Positions 1 to 6,826 of a DNA stretch of 15,095 nucleotides are shown one piece after another (within the stretch, counting starts at the first letter, position 1; the number at the start of each line of letters is the position of its first letter). The DNA lies in contig DATDRF010000033.1 in the NCBI GenBank assembly GCA_035291905.1, forward strand, positions 1-15,095, written 5' to 3'. Below the pieces are notes generated by a model. It saw only the letters and a list, made by a program, of their open reading frames with translations. It was not told the origin of the DNA and made no database searches. Both the position numbers and the translations under genes were made by a program. Source of the DNA: JACPLA01 sp035291905 (GTDB lineage Bacteria > Bacteroidota > Ignavibacteria > UBA10030).

Positions 1-59
1 TGCGCCATGGCGCTCGCGGCTAGGCTGAGCACAAACAGCAGTGTTATGAGCTTCTTCAT
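1..59 (-). CDS. N-terminus of an exported protein (partial)
   Basis: Only the first 19 codons lie in the window, reading leftward from an ATG at 59-57. They encode two lysines, a leucine-rich hydrophobic core and a small-residue Ala-Ser-Ala-Met-Ala end, which is a typical Sec signal peptide. Signal peptidase would probably cut after the last alanine. An AAGGAG ribosome binding site (plus-strand 67-72) sits 7 bases upstream of the ATG, which fixes the start. The mature protein is outside the window, so its function cannot be judged. It is divergent from the DUF4153 gene. Confidence 0.75.
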   Translation of the reverse strand, partial: MKKLITLLFVLSLAASAMA

Positions 60-321
60 ACAATGACTCCTTATGATGAATAAAATGGCAGCCCGCGATA
101 TTGTAAGGACTGCCGTAATAAAGGTTCCACAAACAATATGACGAATTGTGAAATGGGAAGGATGTGATATCTCTCAAGATTAACGGTTTTTCATAGGAAA
201 ACTCCTATTTGCGGCATTTTTTAGGTGTGAGGCGATAGTCGTCAAAATGATGTACCTTGGAAAAACCACAATCCGCTGTCGTGCTCTCTTCTCCTTCCGC
301 TTTGTTGATCCGGAGAATCCC
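60..321. other. Divergent intergenic region
   Basis: This 262-base stretch separates the leftward exported protein from the rightward DUF4153 gene and must carry both promoters. No convincing -35/-10 pair was found for either direction. It contains a short perfect inverted repeat, ATAGGA-AAAC-TCCTAT (193-208), followed by a T-rich run, and a loose GGCAG/CTGCC pair (87-91/110-114). Both are too weak to call as terminators. In-frame ATGs at 247 and 250 precede the preferred start at 322 but lack a ribosome binding site. Confidence 0.4.
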
Positions 322-2154
322 ATGAAACTTCCCTCTTTCGAGCTGGTTCTTCAAGGTGCTTTTCGTACGTTTCTTCGGTTTCCGTTTGTTCTCTGCAGTG
401 CTCTCCTCGGTACGGTCTCGGCCCTGATTCTGGTGGATCATGAAGGTCCGGAAAGGGCGACTGTGTTGTTCAATATTCTCTTTGCTTCCATCCTTGGAAT
501 TCCATTGCTGTTCGGTTTGACGATTGTGGCGGAAAAGAGAGCCTGGGGACGCTGGCGCTCCCTTGGAGCACAGGCGCTCGGAATTGCACTCCTGGTTGGA
601 TATGCTTTCACAGTTCCGACAACTCTCTCCGCGGGCCCGGCATTCCACATGCAGCGACTGCTGGTACTTTTGATTGCCTTGCACCTGTTTGTGTCGGTTG
701 GGCCGTTCCTCAGCGCCGGTGAGCAGAACGGATTCTGGCATTACAATAAGACACTTCTGTTCCGTATCCTTGGAGCCCTGCTTTATTCGCATATTCTCTA
801 TCTCGGCCTTACTCTCGCGCTCGCTGCTCTCGATCAACTCTTCACTATGAATATGCCCGGCAAACGGTACGCCGAACTCTGGATCATGACGTTCGGTGTT
901 TTGAATACATGGCTCTTTCTCGCTGGTATTCCGGAAGATCTGAAGGGGCTCGACCGTCTTACTGAGTATCCGAAAAGCCTGAAAATCCTCGTCAACTACG
1001 CGCTGGCTCCGCTCGCAATCATCTATGTCGTGATCGTCTATGCATATATCGCAAAGATCGTCTTCTCCTGGGAGTGGTCGGAAGGATGGATCAGCAAGCT
1101 CATCATTGGTTTCTCCGCGACAGGGATTCTCTCGCTTCTCCTTCTGCATCCCGTGCGCGACAGCGAAGATGCAGGCTGGCTGAAACCGGCTTTCCGATGG
1201 TTTTATGTTCTCATGATTCCCCCCGCCCTCATGTTTCCATTGGCGCTCTGGAGACGGATTTCCGAATACGGAATCACAGAAGCCCGCTATGGCGCCGCAG
1301 TCCTTGCCGTATGGCTCATCTTCATCGTTGCGTACTTTCTTCTCAGCAAGGCAAAGAGTATCAAAGTAATTCCGGCTTCGCTGGGTGTTTTTGCTCTGGT
1401 GGTAGGTTTTGGTTCGTGGGGGATGTTTCATGTTTCAGAGCAGAGTCAAACCGGGAGATTGCGGGAACTCCTTGTCCGTGAAAAAATCCTCGTCGACGGG
1501 AGCGTCCGGAAACCCGCGGCAGCCGTACGCTACGAAGATTCAAAGCAGATCAGCTCGATCCTCGATTACCTGCACGAGGTTCACGGATTTGACGGGATTC
1601 AGCCGTGGTTTGGCGAGAACCTGAGGAGCGACTCCGCGTTGGGATGGAAGGATCCGGTAGTTGTTGCAGGGATGCTCGGAGCAGAATACGTGAAGCTGTG
1701 GCCCGGGAGCGGCGGCGGTTTTGCCACATTCAGCATGAATCAGAATCTCTCGCTCGACGTTCGTGGCTTTGATCGGATGGTCCGTCTGCAGTACATGGAC
1801 CGCGGACGCCGAAAGGTCGAATTGCGGGAAGACGGCGTTGTTCTGGAATTGAGCGCAGGACTTGACACGCTGGTGATTATTATGAAGGACGGTGCAAACG
1901 GTGTGAGAACCCTGGGAATCAACATTCGCCGATTGGCATCCGAACTCATTGCAGAATATTCTGGTGAGAGTGTCGGGAACGTTCCTGCGGAGAAAATGAC
2001 GGTGAGCGGTACGGCTGAGGGAATCAGGGCGACATTGTTTCTGCGCAGTATCCAGATCCAACACAGGGGGGAGACAATGGTCATTAATAATCTTTCCGCC
2101 GATGTCTTCTACGCAAAGGAGGACGGCCTCGCAGGGCAATCACGAAATCAATAA
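322..2154 (+). CDS. DUF4153 family integral membrane protein
   Basis: This 610-residue polytopic membrane protein resembles the DUF4153 family, whose molecular role is not established. Family-like features are the N-terminal LRFPFVL stretch (about residues 18-24), the segment around SVGPFLSAGEQNGFWHYN (125-142) and RRISEYGITEARY (311-323) between late membrane helices. About a dozen hydrophobic segments fill residues 20-370. A soluble C-terminal domain (about 380-610) rich in beta-strand-like sequence follows, probably outside the membrane. The start at 322 is preferred because CGGAG lies 6 bases upstream and the protein then begins MKLPSF. The longer frame from 247 adds 25 residues without membrane character or a ribosome binding site. 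The gene stands alone and converges on the repressor gene with no obvious terminator between them. Confidence 0.8.
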   Translation: MKLPSFELVLQGAFRTFLRFPFVLCSALLGTVSALILVDHEGPERATVLFNILFASILGIPLLFGLTIVAEKRAWGRWRSLGAQALGIALLVGYAFTVPTTLSAGPAFHMQRLLVLLIALHLFVSVGPFLSAGEQNGFWHYNKTLLFRILGALLYSHILYLGLTLALAALDQLFTMNMPGKRYAELWIMTFGVLNTWLFLAGIPEDLKGLDRLTEYPKSLKILVNYALAPLAIIYVVIVYAYIAKIVFSWEWSEGWISKLIIGFSATGILSLLLLHPVRDSEDAGWLKPAFRWFYVLMIPPALMFPLALWRRISEYGITEARYGAAVLAVWLIFIVAYFLLSKAKSIKVIPASLGVFALVVGFGSWGMFHVSEQSQTGRLRELLVREKILVDGSVRKPAAAVRYEDSKQISSILDYLHEVHGFDGIQPWFGENLRSDSALGWKDPVVVAGMLGAEYVKLWPGSGGGFATFSMNQNLSLDVRGFDRMVRLQYMDRGRRKVELREDGVVLELSAGLDTLVIIMKDGANGVRTLGINIRRLASELIAEYSGESVGNVPAEKMTVSGTAEGIRATLFLRSIQIQHRGETMVINNLSADVFYAKEDGLAGQSRNQ

Positions 2155-2189
2155 TTCGTCAACCACCAAAACGACAACATCCACTCATT

Positions 2190-2840
2190 TCACAGGTTCT
2201 TGATTACCTTTACCACCTTCCACATGAACGTCACGTCGCGCTTTTTCACCGCCATCGGTTCGTAGTCAGGATTGAGCGGAATGAGATAAACGAGGTTCTC
2301 ATCGATCTTGACCCGCTTCACTGTGTCTTCCTCACCCACCCGAACAACGCAGATATCGCCGCTCCGTGAGTCGAACTTCGGGCTTACCACAATGATGTCT
2401 CCGTCTTCGATGCGCGGAGCCATGCTGTTTCCTTTTACCTCGAGGGCGAATGCGCTTGAGTCATGAATGTCATCGACCGTAATGTGCTTTTCCACGTGCT
2501 CCGGGTGAAACATGAGACTCGGGGCTCCGCCGGGCACGGAAGAGAGGAGGGGAAGCGAAATGAGGTCGACCTTTTTGTATCGGTTTGTCTGAAGCGGCAG
2601 AATCTTCCCCTGAGGATACTCGGTAACGTACATAGAGCCTTCTCCCGTCAATATCCAGTGTGGTGCGACCCCCGTGGTCTTCGCGAGCCTGATGAGATCG
2701 TTGCTGTCTGGCACCTGTTCTCCTTTTTCCCAGCGCTGGAGCGTCCTCGTTGCGATGTCGAGTTTGGAGGCCAATTTTGCCTGATCAAGCCCCCGTTGAG
2801 TGCGCGCTTCCCGTATTCTATCTGCCAGAGTCTGTTTCAT
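2190..2840 (-). CDS. CI/LexA-type repressor, XRE helix-turn-helix plus S24 peptidase domain
   Basis: This 216-residue DNA-binding repressor should self-cleave or be induced on DNA damage. Residues 5-62 form an XRE/Cro-type helix-turn-helix (LADRIREAR...QAKLASKLDIATRTLQRWEKG). Residues 95-216 are a Peptidase_S24 domain with the Ser-Lys dyad: Ser139 in GNSMAPRIEDGD and Lys175 in DTVKRV. The cleavage-site region is VPGGAP (102-107), where LexA has VAAGEP, so the scissile pair would be Gly-Gly rather than Ala-Gly. An in-frame TTG at 2852 would add four residues (MSKH). Neither start has a clear ribosome binding site, and ATG at 2840 was chosen on codon grounds. No phage genes are nearby, so this looks like a stand-alone chromosomal regulator. 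Its promoter and two operator-like palindromes suggest autorepression. Confidence 0.88.
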   Translation of the reverse strand: MKQTLADRIREARTQRGLDQAKLASKLDIATRTLQRWEKGEQVPDSNDLIRLAKTTGVAPHWILTGEGSMYVTEYPQGKILPLQTNRYKKVDLISLPLLSSVPGGAPSLMFHPEHVEKHITVDDIHDSSAFALEVKGNSMAPRIEDGDIIVVSPKFDSRSGDICVVRVGEEDTVKRVKIDENLVYLIPLNPDYEPMAVKKRDVTFMWKVVKVIKNL

Positions 2841-2847
2841 GTGTTTG

Positions 2848-2859
2848 GACAATTATGTC
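2848..2859. promoter_or_regulatory. Operator-like palindrome GACA-N4-TGTC (start-proximal)
   Basis: GACAATTATGTC is the second copy of the GACA-N4-TGTC motif, again with an all-A/T centre. It lies in the leader, 8 bases upstream of the repressor ATG, and covers the alternative TTG start. The centres of the two sites are 32 bases apart, close to three helical turns, so two dimers could bind the same DNA face cooperatively. Confidence 0.55.
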
Positions 2860-2879
2860 AATAAGAAGATTTTATGCAC

Positions 2880-2891
2880 GACATATTTGTC
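2880..2891. promoter_or_regulatory. Operator-like palindrome GACA-N4-TGTC (promoter-proximal)
   Basis: GACATATTTGTC has the symmetric arms GACA and TGTC around four A/T bases. It lies just downstream of the -10 box and covers the expected transcription start of the repressor gene, where a bound repressor would block RNA polymerase. It matches a second site 32 bases away, centre to centre. Assignment to this repressor is an inference from position and duplication. Confidence 0.6.
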
Positions 2892-2893
2892 AT

Positions 2894-2922
2894 ATTATAC
2901 CGTGTTTTCTTTCTTGTGTCAA
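2894..2922 (-). promoter_or_regulatory. Consensus sigma-70 promoter of the S24 repressor gene
   Basis: Read leftward, TTGACA (plus-strand 2917-2922) is followed by exactly 17 bases and then TATAAT (plus-strand 2894-2899). All twelve positions match the sigma-70 consensus. Transcription would start near 2887, inside the operator-like site at 2880-2891, leaving a leader of about 47 bases before the ATG. Confidence 0.85.
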
Positions 2923-3025
2923 GGGAGATCCCAAAAAAGATCATGAGAAATCGGTGCAATTGACGCAAGTCACCTGGCCGATTAAACGTGCGCGCTAACT
3001 TATGTGTCAAACATTGGACTTCGCT

Positions 3026-3050
3026 AAAACGGCCCAAAGCCGTGGTTTTT
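3026..3050 (+). terminator. Possible small attenuator hairpin ahead of the lipoprotein gene
   Basis: ACGGC-CCAAA-GCCGT (3029-3043) is a perfect 5-base-pair hairpin. It is preceded by AAA and followed after GG by a run of five T. It points rightward, 23 bases upstream of the lipoprotein start. No rightward gene lies directly upstream for it to end, so if real it would act in the leader. The stem is short and the call is weak. Confidence 0.3.
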
Positions 3051-3073
3051 CATAATTCTTATGGAGGGTTGTT

Positions 3074-3979
3074 ATGAGGAAGCGATTGATGTTCGGTCTG
3101 GCGGGAGTTTTCGCGGCCGCTTTGTTCTTGTGGGGATGCCAGTCAACCACCGAGCCGGTCGAAGACAAATTCACTGTTTTTCAGGAAATGATGGACAGTG
3201 ACCAGCTCTTCACTAACGATACAACGGTCCTTTCCGGAGCCCAGGACCTCCCGTCCGTCTCGCTGATGAAGACGTCTGCGGCCATCATTCCCATCGTGTG
3301 GGGAAGGCAGGTCACGAGCGTTTCGCGAACCGTGAGTTTTGAGGATCTGGCCGATACGGTTGTCATTGCCACAATCATAAAGACTATTTCGGGCAACGTG
3401 AAGATTGCGGCACTGGATTCACTACAGGATACAACGGTGGCGATCGTCAGCAAGCCTTTCACCGAAACACTGACGCGCAAGGTGAAATTCTTCAAGATTG
3501 CCAACACGAATCGTATTCGCGACAATTGGAGGATGCGCGAAATCTCCGCGCTGAAAGGCGGCACCCTCAATTCCCTGATTACGATCGACCAGCTTCAGGC
3601 AATCATCGGAACGGATACGCTCACCGTGACAGATCCGAACGAATACTATCTCAGGTTCGCGGGATTCGGCGGTCGTCAGATGCCCAGTCTTGGGATGACG
3701 ACTCCCATCACAGTCCGAATAACGGTTACCAGCACGGAATCGGACACCGATTTCGTTATGCTCCACAGGCCTGCGATGATGCGTCCCCTGCATCGGCGTG
3801 CAATCCTTGTCTCCGAGACGGGCAGCGGCCCTTACACCCGGGTCTACGAATTCTCGTGGGACAGCCACATCAAGGGACGTCACCATTTCTATGTGTCGGC
3901 CGTCACGCGCAATTCGCTGTTCGATGATGCTGCACCCTGGGCAACGCAACTTTGGGGTTTTCCCTATCTGGTTCCCTAG
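3074..3979 (+). CDS. Lipoprotein of unknown function
   Basis: This 301-residue protein starts with a lipoprotein signal: MRKR, a hydrophobic core and the lipobox Leu-Trp-Gly-Cys with the lipidated cysteine at residue 22. The mature N-terminus (QSTTEPVEDKF) is a flexible, acidic linker. It has no aspartate directly after the cysteine, so export to the outer membrane is likely. GGAGG lies 7 bases before the ATG (3062-3066), which supports the start. The rest looks secreted and beta-rich, with alternating Thr/Val strands. A C-terminal part (about 215-301) resembles a beta-sandwich with aromatic strands, but I recognise no named domain and no catalytic motif. It is a single gene: the repressor upstream runs the other way, and a strong terminator follows at 4007-4042. 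Confidence 0.8.
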   Translation: MRKRLMFGLAGVFAAALFLWGCQSTTEPVEDKFTVFQEMMDSDQLFTNDTTVLSGAQDLPSVSLMKTSAAIIPIVWGRQVTSVSRTVSFEDLADTVVIATIIKTISGNVKIAALDSLQDTTVAIVSKPFTETLTRKVKFFKIANTNRIRDNWRMREISALKGGTLNSLITIDQLQAIIGTDTLTVTDPNEYYLRFAGFGGRQMPSLGMTTPITVRITVTSTESDTDFVMLHRPAMMRPLHRRAILVSETGSGPYTRVYEFSWDSHIKGRHHFYVSAVTRNSLFDDAAPWATQLWGFPYLVP

Positions 3980-4006
3980 AAGACACACTTGCAGTAAAAA
4001 CCGCAC

Positions 4007-4042
4007 AGCCCCCGCCCGAAAGGAACGGGGGCTTTCGTTTTT
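4007..4042 (+). terminator. Rho-independent terminator after the lipoprotein gene
   Basis: AGCCCCCG (4007-4014) and CGGGGGCT (4026-4033) form a perfect 8-base-pair GC-rich stem around an 11-base loop. A T-rich tail ends in five consecutive T (4038-4042). It begins 27 bases after the lipoprotein stop codon. Confidence 0.88.
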
Positions 4043-4120
4043 GCGTCAAAATAATGAGCCTGTGATCATTGGTACAGCCTTTGCAGCAGCAACGGTAGTA
4101 TTCAGGAAAAGGAGGTCGCC

Positions 4121-4270
4121 ATGCAAAGACGCTATTCGCTCCGACGACTGACTGATCGGGAATGGATGGAAATCGAGGAAATCCTTCTCGATGAGCTCGA
4201 GATCCAATGCTGGTATGCTGTTACATTCCTGGATTGCATTGAGGAAGAGACCCTGGTGATGACGCAATGA
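4121..4270 (+). CDS. Possible 49-residue small protein
   Basis: The ORF encodes 49 residues beginning MQRRYSLRRL and ending in VMTQ. The N-terminal fifteen residues are basic. The middle (WMEIEEILLDELEI) is acidic and likely an amphipathic helix, and the remainder holds two cysteines (30 and 39) and a short hydrophobic patch. The main support is the ribosome binding site: AAAAGGAGGT at 4107-4116 is a near-perfect anti-16S match with 5 bases between GGAGG and the ATG, better than those of most larger genes here. A strong terminator upstream isolates it from the lipoprotein, and it ends 5 bases before the convergent gene. A TAGTAT box at 4096-4101 lacks a good -35 partner. I recognise no family. 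It could be a real small protein or a chance frame behind a purine-rich stretch. Confidence 0.5.
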   Translation: MQRRYSLRRLTDREWMEIEEILLDELEIQCWYAVTFLDCIEEETLVMTQ

Positions 4271-4275
4271 AACGG

Positions 4276-4599
4276 TTAGCGGACGGTTGTGAGAAAATCG
4301 ATTATCATGCGGGCATCGGTCATCGGATGTTCGGAAACCGAAGTGAAATCGGGACGTACACGAGACTGCAATCGGTGCGCGGCGTCCTGGATGTGTTTTG
4401 GCACGTTCTTTTCTTCGGAGAGATGCGCAAGCAGCTTCACGGCATCCTTTCCCGAATCTTTCCCCATCCGCGCGTAGTAGTCCTCCAGCGCTATCCCCAC
4501 CGCCCGTCTCGCGCAGACTCTCGCGCGTCCTGAGTTACCCTCCCGTTCAGCTTTATCCCCCCTTTCCAGCTCAAGCTCAATTTCCCTCATCCGGTTCAT
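4276..4599 (-). CDS. Small conserved helical protein, possibly HEPN-like
   Basis: This 107-residue, highly charged, apparently all-helical soluble protein is last in the leftward cluster. Its ATG overlaps the TGA of the hydrolase (ATGA, 4596-4599), which implies translational coupling. The stretch GNSGRARVCARRAVGIALEDY (about residues 21-41) looks like a conserved helix. It recalls small bacterial proteins of unknown function and loosely the HEPN fold, whose nuclease members carry R-x4-6-H motifs. I see no such motif clearly, so no enzymatic role is assigned. A second conserved-looking helix is DAAHRLQSRV (72-81), followed by PMTDARMIIDFL near the end. Codon usage and an uninterrupted frame support a true gene. 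Confidence 0.72.
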   Translation of the reverse strand: MNRMREIELELERGDKAEREGNSGRARVCARRAVGIALEDYYARMGKDSGKDAVKLLAHLSEEKNVPKHIQDAAHRLQSRVRPDFTSVSEHPMTDARMIIDFLTTVR

Positions 4600-5429
4600 A
4601 CAATACTTTCATACAGTGCTTTGTGAAGAATTGCGACGAGTTCGCCCGGTGTTTGAAGTTGAGGAACATGGCCAGATTCGCGAATTGTGTAGATCCGCCG
4701 GGCAGGGAGCTTCTCCTCCAGGACTCTCAATGCTTCGGCAGAGATCAGCTTGTCGCCCAACCCCCAGATGACGCTGACGGGCATGGTCATTCGGCCAAGG
4801 TCGGCGTTGACGAAATCGGCTTCGCGAACGCTGCTGACAATCTCCGGCACCTTTCGCCTCACCAGGTCTTCAAACACGAAAGGAGTGAAAGGGCGGAAAT
4901 ACCATGGGTACCGAACCCAAATCAGGTCGAGCAATGCTCTCGTGTCGCGCGTTGAATGGAGAATGAAGGCGTCGCGCAGCTTGTCGACTCCCTGGTAATA
5001 GATCCCGGCCGTGTTGATAAGGAGCAGATGCTTGACCCTCTCCTTATGGGCAAGTGTGTATTTCATCGTGATCCAGCCGCCCATTGAATGGCCAAGAAGC
5101 GCAAATGGGCCCCTCACCGCAGCTTCCGCGAAATCCTCCACGAACTGAACGTACCGATCGATCGTTGGAACGCGGTCAAGCGGGGGAGAGAGGCCGAATC
5201 CGGGCAGATCGGGGGCAAACACGTGATAACGGCCAAGATGAGGAAACACGTTGATCCAAGTCGATGCTGAGGTTCCCAGTCCGTGAATCAGAACCAGAAC
5301 GCCCAATGGGTTATCCGGTGCGCGCTCATAATAATGAAACGACTGTCCGTTCAGCAGAACTTGTTTGCTTTTGAAGCCATGCCTCAGGATCTGACGCCGA
5401 ATGACGGAGTGAAGAAACGGGATGAGCAT
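4596..5429 (-). CDS. Alpha/beta-fold hydrolase
   Basis: This 277-residue cytoplasmic serine hydrolase has the canonical alpha/beta fold. Visible motifs are the oxyanion-hole LIHGLG (47-52), the nucleophile elbow GHSMGG with Ser115, the acid Asp226 in WGLGDKLIS and the base His254 in ESGHVPQLQTP. The lid region between about 145 and 205 is rich in aromatic residues (YPWYFRPF), which suggests a hydrophobic ester substrate. The length is typical for single-domain members such as esterases, MhpC-like C-C hydrolases and haloalkane dehalogenase relatives, and the substrate cannot be read from sequence. The ATG overlaps the TAA of the DNA glycosylase gene by one base (TAATG). The stop overlaps the next start by four bases, so the three genes are almost certainly co-transcribed. 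Confidence 0.92.
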   Translation of the reverse strand: MLIPFLHSVIRRQILRHGFKSKQVLLNGQSFHYYERAPDNPLGVLVLIHGLGTSASTWINVFPHLGRYHVFAPDLPGFGLSPPLDRVPTIDRYVQFVEDFAEAAVRGPFALLGHSMGGWITMKYTLAHKERVKHLLLINTAGIYYQGVDKLRDAFILHSTRDTRALLDLIWVRYPWYFRPFTPFVFEDLVRRKVPEIVSSVREADFVNADLGRMTMPVSVIWGLGDKLISAEALRVLEEKLPARRIYTIRESGHVPQLQTPGELVAILHKALYESIV

Positions 5430-6352
5430 TACCAGTCGGGGAATTTCTTGTCAAACCACGGGCGGGTCATTTCCAGCCAGAAGAAAAGGCCCTGCCATCT
5501 TCCGTACTTTCGGTACGCGCGTTCAATGGTGCGATCGCTGACTCTCCTTCCGTTGTATTGGACCTCTGCATACTGCGATCGGACCCACGAGTCGAGAGCA
5601 AGATGACTGTAGCGCCCGAGCAATCGAAGGAGATTCCCGGCTGCGTAAGGCCCCATCCCTTTCACTCCCTGGACAAGACGATACAAATCCTCGGTTGAAA
5701 GGACAGATGTCCGCCACGATTCAACATCCAGTTCTCCGCTTGCCACACGTTCGGCACACTCGATGAGGTACGGGGAGCGGTAGCCGGCCCGTATCGCCTT
5801 GCGCACGAACTTCTCCGAGACCCCTGCGATCGCCTGAGGTGTTGGGAAGCTCATAAACCCGTCCGGATGCTTCTCGCCAAGCTCTCCGACGAGATTATGG
5901 ACCATGTTCGTTGTCAGCGACCAGCTGCAATTCGTTGTGCACATCATCTTAATCAGGTCTTCGAACACCGTAGGAGCGCGAAGGAGTCTGCCGACCCCGC
6001 GTTTCGCGATCCAACGATATTGCGGATATCGTCGTGCCTCGGTGTGAAAGGGAGAAAAATCCTCCTCCAACCTGAGGCAGGCGGAAAGGAGGTCCCGGAC
6101 TTCGGTTCCTTGATCTTTTGTCAGCGGGGAGGCAGACAGCGCATCAACTCGCAAAGAGCTCGTTGAAGCCTTGATCGTGCAGTCGGCCAGTGTACCGTCC
6201 TTCAGCCGGAGAAGGCGTGAGAATGTTTCGAGGTTCTTGTTCACTCTGAACGGAAGGAGGGAGCACCAACCGTGGCTGAAAACCGTACGCCAGAAATCAA
6301 AACCGGAAGGGAGAAAAATCTTAAGAGCGGTGACCGCAAGTTGCTTTTGCAT
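5429..6352 (-). CDS. HhH-GPD DNA glycosylase (AlkA/OGG-like)
   Basis: This 307-residue base-excision repair glycosylase should flip out and remove damaged bases. The N-terminal part (1-100) begins with an FDFWRTVFSHGW stretch typical of AlkA/OGG N-domains. The helix-hairpin-helix lies at about 228-240 (VQGVKGMGPYAAGN). The catalytic aspartate of the GPD loop is Asp254 in HLALDSWVR. At the position where OGG1 carries its catalytic lysine the sequence reads Pro-Tyr, so a monofunctional, AlkA-type enzyme without lyase activity is expected. No C-terminal Cys4 iron-sulfur cluster is present, which argues against an Nth/MutY type. No ribosome binding site adjoins the ATG, and in-frame stops just upstream rule out extension. 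An orphan AGGAGG lies 35 bases upstream. It overlaps the hydrolase gene by one base. Substrate specificity (alkylated or oxidised base) is open. Confidence 0.88.
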   Translation of the reverse strand: MQKQLAVTALKIFLPSGFDFWRTVFSHGWCSLLPFRVNKNLETFSRLLRLKDGTLADCTIKASTSSLRVDALSASPLTKDQGTEVRDLLSACLRLEEDFSPFHTEARRYPQYRWIAKRGVGRLLRAPTVFEDLIKMMCTTNCSWSLTTNMVHNLVGELGEKHPDGFMSFPTPQAIAGVSEKFVRKAIRAGYRSPYLIECAERVASGELDVESWRTSVLSTEDLYRLVQGVKGMGPYAAGNLLRLLGRYSHLALDSWVRSQYAEVQYNGRRVSDRTIERAYRKYGRWQGLFFWLEMTRPWFDKKFPDW

Positions 6353-6399
6353 TCTGTCAGGTAGATCGGTTTATCGTTATCAGAAATCCTCCTTTGAGC

Positions 6400-6804
6400 T
6401 TACAGAGTCACGGGATTGTCGGCGTCCATCTCAATCTTGAGTGACGGGTTGGCGTAGATGGGCGAAGACTTCGCCGGCGATATCTGTATCGCCCAGTCTC
6501 CCTTGACGTTTTTGACCACCGAGCCCCACAGCTTTCGTGCTTTGTCGCTGGTGAATTTCTCCCAAAAGACCCAGCCGAAATAGGCGATAGGTTCTTCAAT
6601 GAAGAATGCCGGTACGCGTTCACCGACATTCACCTCGACCTTCCCGACGATTGTTTTCTCGAATCCGTGCCTTTGAAGTGCCTTCAGGAATTGATCGACG
6701 ACCGGCTTCCCATTCATGACCAATTCATGCTTCGAGCGCGTCACTTCTTTCCCCGTGATGATGTCCGAAAAAGCTTCGTCAAGGTTCTCAGAAGAGATAT
6801 TCAT
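6400..6804 (-). CDS. Conserved-looking protein of unknown function
   Basis: This 134-residue soluble protein has no signal peptide or membrane segment. The N-terminal half is helical and charged (SENLDEAFSDIITGKEVTRS). The second half contains aromatic beta-like segments (IAYFGWVFWEKF) and ends in a lysine- and aspartate-rich tail. I do not recognise the family. The ATG at 6804 is preferred over a TTG at 6840 because the TTG falls within the -35 box of the likely promoter. That promoter would start transcription at about 6805, giving a leaderless mRNA that begins at the start codon and explaining the lack of a ribosome binding site. The gene lies 47 bases upstream of the DNA glycosylase on the same strand and may lead that operon. 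Confidence 0.72.
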   Translation of the reverse strand: MNISSENLDEAFSDIITGKEVTRSKHELVMNGKPVVDQFLKALQRHGFEKTIVGKVEVNVGERVPAFFIEEPIAYFGWVFWEKFTSDKARKLWGSVVKNVKGDWAIQISPAKSSPIYANPSLKIEMDADNPVTL

Positions 6805-6826
6805 CGGAGGTAATATACCGATGAAT
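6799..6826. promoter_or_regulatory. Perfect 9-bp inverted repeat over -10 box and start codon
   Basis: ATTCATCGG (6799-6807) and CCGATGAAT (6818-6826) are exact reverse complements separated by 10 bases. The spacer contains the -10 box, and one arm contains the start codon of the leftward gene. This is the position expected of a repressor-dimer operator. If transcription begins further upstream it could instead be an RNA hairpin hiding the start codon. Confidence 0.6.

Noticed and set aside
205..1431. Long leftward open frame of 408 codons opposite the DUF4153 gene
   Set aside because: It mirrors the DUF4153 frame, its product is low-complexity and charged with no domain, and the rightward gene has membrane helices and family motifs.
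2960..2988. TTGACG followed after 17 bases by TAAACG ahead of the lipoprotein gene
   Set aside because: The -10 box is too poor, and no supporting start site or conserved spacing is visible.
3422..4006. Leftward open frame of 194 codons opposite the lipoprotein gene
   Set aside because: No ribosome binding site and no recognisable domain; the lipoprotein frame has a lipobox and a GGAGG site.
4398..4955. Rightward open frame of 185 codons opposite the hydrolase and its neighbour
   Set aside because: It spans the antisense of two overlapping leftward genes and its product looks like a shadow (proline/serine-rich start, no motif).
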